NCBI GenBank assembly: GCA_947476855.1
Contig: CANJSR010000204.1
Location: 1 to 8,255, forward strand
Length of the DNA stretch: 8,255 nucleotides
Direction: 5' to 3'
From: Acetobacteraceae bacterium
GTDB taxonomy: Bacteria > Pseudomonadota > Alphaproteobacteria > Acetobacterales > Acetobacteraceae
Positions 6,740 through 8,255 of this stretch are shown piece after piece; position 1 is the stretch's first letter; every line of letters begins with the position of its first letter. The notes under the pieces are model-generated. The model did no database searches. It worked only from the letters and a program-made list of their open reading frames with translations, and was not told the DNA's origin. Made by a program: the position numbers and the translations under genes.

Positions 6740-7927
6740 CTACTGTGCCGTCGCGGCGGCTTTCGGCCCGGCCCCGAAGGCGGGCATGACCTCCTTCGAA
6801 AACCGATCCAGATCCTCAAGCTGCACGGCGAGAGGGGTGCCGAGCGGCGTCGCGCAGACGACGCGGTTCAGGGCGGGGTAGCGCTTCTCGACGGCCTTGA
6901 GCTGCTCGATGATGTCGGCCGGTGTGCCGGCCAGGAAGCCGCCCATGGCCACGGCGTCTTCGATCCTCGGCAGTTTGATAGAGCCAGCCAGCGTCGGATC
7001 CCGCATCGCCGCGATCTGCTCGTCTGACAGCGCGCGCACCAGCCGCAGCTCGCCGAACATCTTCATGTTCTCTTCGTAATGCGGCGCGGCCTCGCGGATG
7101 GCCTGCTCGCGGCTGTTGGCGATGTGGAACTGGAAGCCCAACGCCAGCTTCTCGCCCGGTTCCAGCTGGACACCACGGCGTGCATAGGCTGCGCGAAAGC
7201 TGTCGATGTGACGGTCGACCGCGCCGCCTTCCGCGGACCCACCGCCGATCACGCCGCTGATGCCATGCTTGGCCATGAAGTCGAACGCGCGGTCCGAGCC
7301 GCTTTGGATCGGCTGCCAGCATTCGACCGGCAGGCGCGCCGGCGACGGGACCAGCGTGATTTCCTTCAGCGTGTAGCCGCGATACGGCACCTCCGGCGGG
7401 ATCGTGAAGAACCGGCCCTTGTGGGAGAACGGCTTGCCCTCGAAGGCCTTGAACATGACATCCACGCCTTCCTCGAAGAACGCGCGGTTCGCTTCCTGAT
7501 CGGTCAGCGGGTTGCCGAACGACTCGACCTCCCGGGTGTGGTAGCCGCGGGCGACGCCGAAGATCACCCGACCGCCGGTCAGGATGTCGGCCATCGAGTA
7601 GTCTTCGGCGAGGCGCAGCGGATGCCACATGGGAACGACGTTGAAGCCGCAGCCGACGTTGATGTTCTTGGTCACGCCGCAGAGATGCATCGCCATCATC
7701 AGCAGGTTCGGGATCAGTTCGGTCCCTTCCGGCTGGAAATGATGTTCGGCCATCCACATCGTGTTGAAGCCGCGCTCGTCCATGCACTTGGCATAGGAAA
7801 CGACCTTGTGCAGCGCCTGACCGAGTACCTCGGGCGAATAGCGACGCTCATTGATTGGCGTGCCGGCGTATCCGAGCTTCTCCATATCGACGGTGCCGAA
7901 ATAGGAGCTGTCAAATTTGGTTATCAT
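6740..7927 (-). CDS. LLM class (luciferase-like) flavin-dependent oxidoreductase
   Basis: A cytosolic TIM-barrel flavoenzyme of the bacterial luciferase superfamily. These use reduced FMN (or F420 in some groups) to oxygenate or reduce small substrates. The substrate here is unknown. In the 395-residue product: MAEHHFQPEG (59-68), HPLRLAEDYSMADILTGGRV (102-121), GVARGYHTREVESFG (124-138) and FLAGTPADIIEQL (331-343) are characteristic of the group, the AEHHF and GGR-IFGVARG blocks being the flavin-pocket elements. The start at 7927 is preferred over an in-frame ATG 13 codons upstream because GAGGAG sits about 6 bases before it. The extra residues would also be encoded by a short direct repeat. 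It is monocistronic as far as seen, with a strong stem-loop after the stop. No flavin reductase partner is nearby. Confidence 0.9.
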   Translation of the reverse strand: MITKFDSSYFGTVDMEKLGYAGTPINERRYSPEVLGQALHKVVSYAKCMDERGFNTMWMAEHHFQPEGTELIPNLLMMAMHLCGVTKNINVGCGFNVVPMWHPLRLAEDYSMADILTGGRVIFGVARGYHTREVESFGNPLTDQEANRAFFEEGVDVMFKAFEGKPFSHKGRFFTIPPEVPYRGYTLKEITLVPSPARLPVECWQPIQSGSDRAFDFMAKHGISGVIGGGSAEGGAVDRHIDSFRAAYARRGVQLEPGEKLALGFQFHIANSREQAIREAAPHYEENMKMFGELRLVRALSDEQIAAMRDPTLAGSIKLPRIEDAVAMGGFLAGTPADIIEQLKAVEKRYPALNRVVCATPLGTPLAVQLEDLDRFSKEVMPAFGAGPKAAATAQ

Positions 7928-7939
7928 GTTCGTCTCCTC

Positions 7940-7961
7940 GAAGCCTGGCTTGAAGCCTGGC
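7940..7961. repeat. Direct repeat in the LLM gene leader
   Basis: GAAGCCTGGC occurs at 7940-7949 and again at 7952-7961, a 12-bp period. The sequence AAGCCTGGCTT (7941-7951) is also self-complementary. The repeat lies immediately upstream of the ribosome site for the ATG at 7927. It could form a small leader hairpin or be a duplicated binding site. It is short enough to be incidental. Confidence 0.4.
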
Positions 7962-8073
7962 GCCATGTCCGTTCAGGTCGGCGTTCTTCGCCTGGATTTC
8001 CCATGCGGTGACTCCACCGTCCAGCGACATAAGGTTGTCGTCGGGTTTCCGGGCGCTGACAAGACGGACTGCC

Positions 8074-8092
8074 TTGACACACACGGGTGTAA
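8074..8092. promoter_or_regulatory. Imperfect dyad TTGACAC-N6-GTGTAA upstream of the LLM gene
   Basis: TTGACAC (8074-8080) and GTGTAA (8087-8092) form a dyad with one extra base in the left arm, and a second ACAC at 8081-8084 faces the same GTGT. It lies about 147-165 bp upstream of the start at 7927. Dyads of this ACAC/GTGT type are common operators of TetR-family repressors. No such regulator is visible here, and the left arm also contains a TTGACA hexamer that could simply be a rightward -35 without a matching -10. Confidence 0.3.
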
Positions 8093-8140
8093 CCTTCGCC
8101 GGCCTGGTTGCTGTCGATCCACCAGCGACGGCCGCCCTGA

Positions 8141-8255
8141 TCAGTTGGACCGATGATGGCGCAGGAATGACCTTACGTCCTCGGTCGTTTCGTCCAGCAA
8201 ATCCTGGGGTGTTTTCCACGGGAACACCGTGGATCGTGCGTTCGGCGCCAGCGCC
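8141..8255 (-). CDS. Possible C-terminal fragment of an unrecognised gene at the right edge
   Basis: Reading leftward from the window edge, 37 codons are open before a TGA at 8141-8143. The peptide contains FPWKTPQDLLDETTEDVRSF (11-30), which looks amphipathic and protein-like, and ends LRHHRSN. I cannot assign it. The WKTP-x-DLLDE stretch faintly recalls C-termini of some transposases, but not enough to claim one. Competing frames over the same bases are open too, so this is tentative. Confidence 0.25.
   Translation of the reverse strand, partial: ALAPNARSTVFPWKTPQDLLDETTEDVRSFLRHHRSN
8208..8232. repeat. Two interlocked, mutually exclusive inverted repeats
   Basis: GGTGTT (8208-8213) pairs with AACACC (8223-8228), and CCACGG (8216-8221) pairs with CCGTGG (8227-8232). 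The arms overlap so that only one stem can form at a time. Both lie inside the tentative C-terminal coding fragment. The arrangement may be an attenuator-like switch or chance. Confidence 0.3.

Noticed and set aside
7079..8011. 310-codon plus-strand frame opposite the LLM gene
   Set aside because: Antisense to a clear LLM-class enzyme, with no domain of its own.
7911..8219. 102-codon minus-strand frame overlapping the LLM start
   Set aside because: It overlaps the LLM start and ribosome site in another frame and has no recognisable content.

Overview
The window is high-GC DNA with dense coding, long antisense shadow frames and strong GC-biased third codon positions. Its gene content (MaeB-type malic enzyme, a phenylacetyl-CoA gene cluster, an LLM flavin oxidoreductase, IS630-type debris, an FNR/FixK-type operator) fits an alphaproteobacterium, most likely of the Rhodospirillales/Acetobacteraceae kind. 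The lineage is inferred from protein flavour only.

Layout. Positions 1-764 (minus) hold the N-terminal 254 codons of an NADP-type malic enzyme running off the left edge. Behind it on the same strand, 908-3022 encodes a 704-residue helical protein of unknown function with an acidic linker. A 232-bp divergent intergenic region (3023-3254) carries a perfect FNR/FixK-type box, TTGAC-N4-GTCAA, and two GC-rich stem-loops. It leads rightward into a small histidine-rich HicA-like protein (3255-3521). Next comes a 129-bp spacer packed with structure: an 11-bp tandem repeat, a terminator-like hairpin, and a long perfect stem that buries the ribosome binding site of the next gene.

The central module (3651-6163, plus) is a tight three-gene operon paaG-paaI-paaK. 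PaaK activates phenylacetate to phenylacetyl-CoA, PaaG isomerises the ring 1,2-epoxide to the oxepin-CoA, and PaaI is a hotdog thioesterase that releases CoA from stalled intermediates. The epoxidase (paaABCDE) and the ring-opening and beta-oxidation genes are not in the window. The first two genes overlap by 4 bp and the last two are 3 bp apart, so translational coupling is likely.

From 6164 to 6739 no intact gene is visible. This gap contains a 37-codon remnant of an IS630-family transposase with its middle deleted, and a perfect 10-bp stem-loop at the end of the next gene. Positions 6740-7927 (minus) encode a 395-residue luciferase-like (LLM class) flavin-dependent oxidoreductase. Upstream of it are short direct repeats, an imperfect dyad, and at the right edge a possible C-terminal fragment of an unrecognised gene.

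No clear new multi-gene system is visible. The most worthwhile leads are the RBS-sequestering stem before paaG, the FNR-type box in front of the solitary HicA-like gene, and the uncharacterised 704-residue protein.
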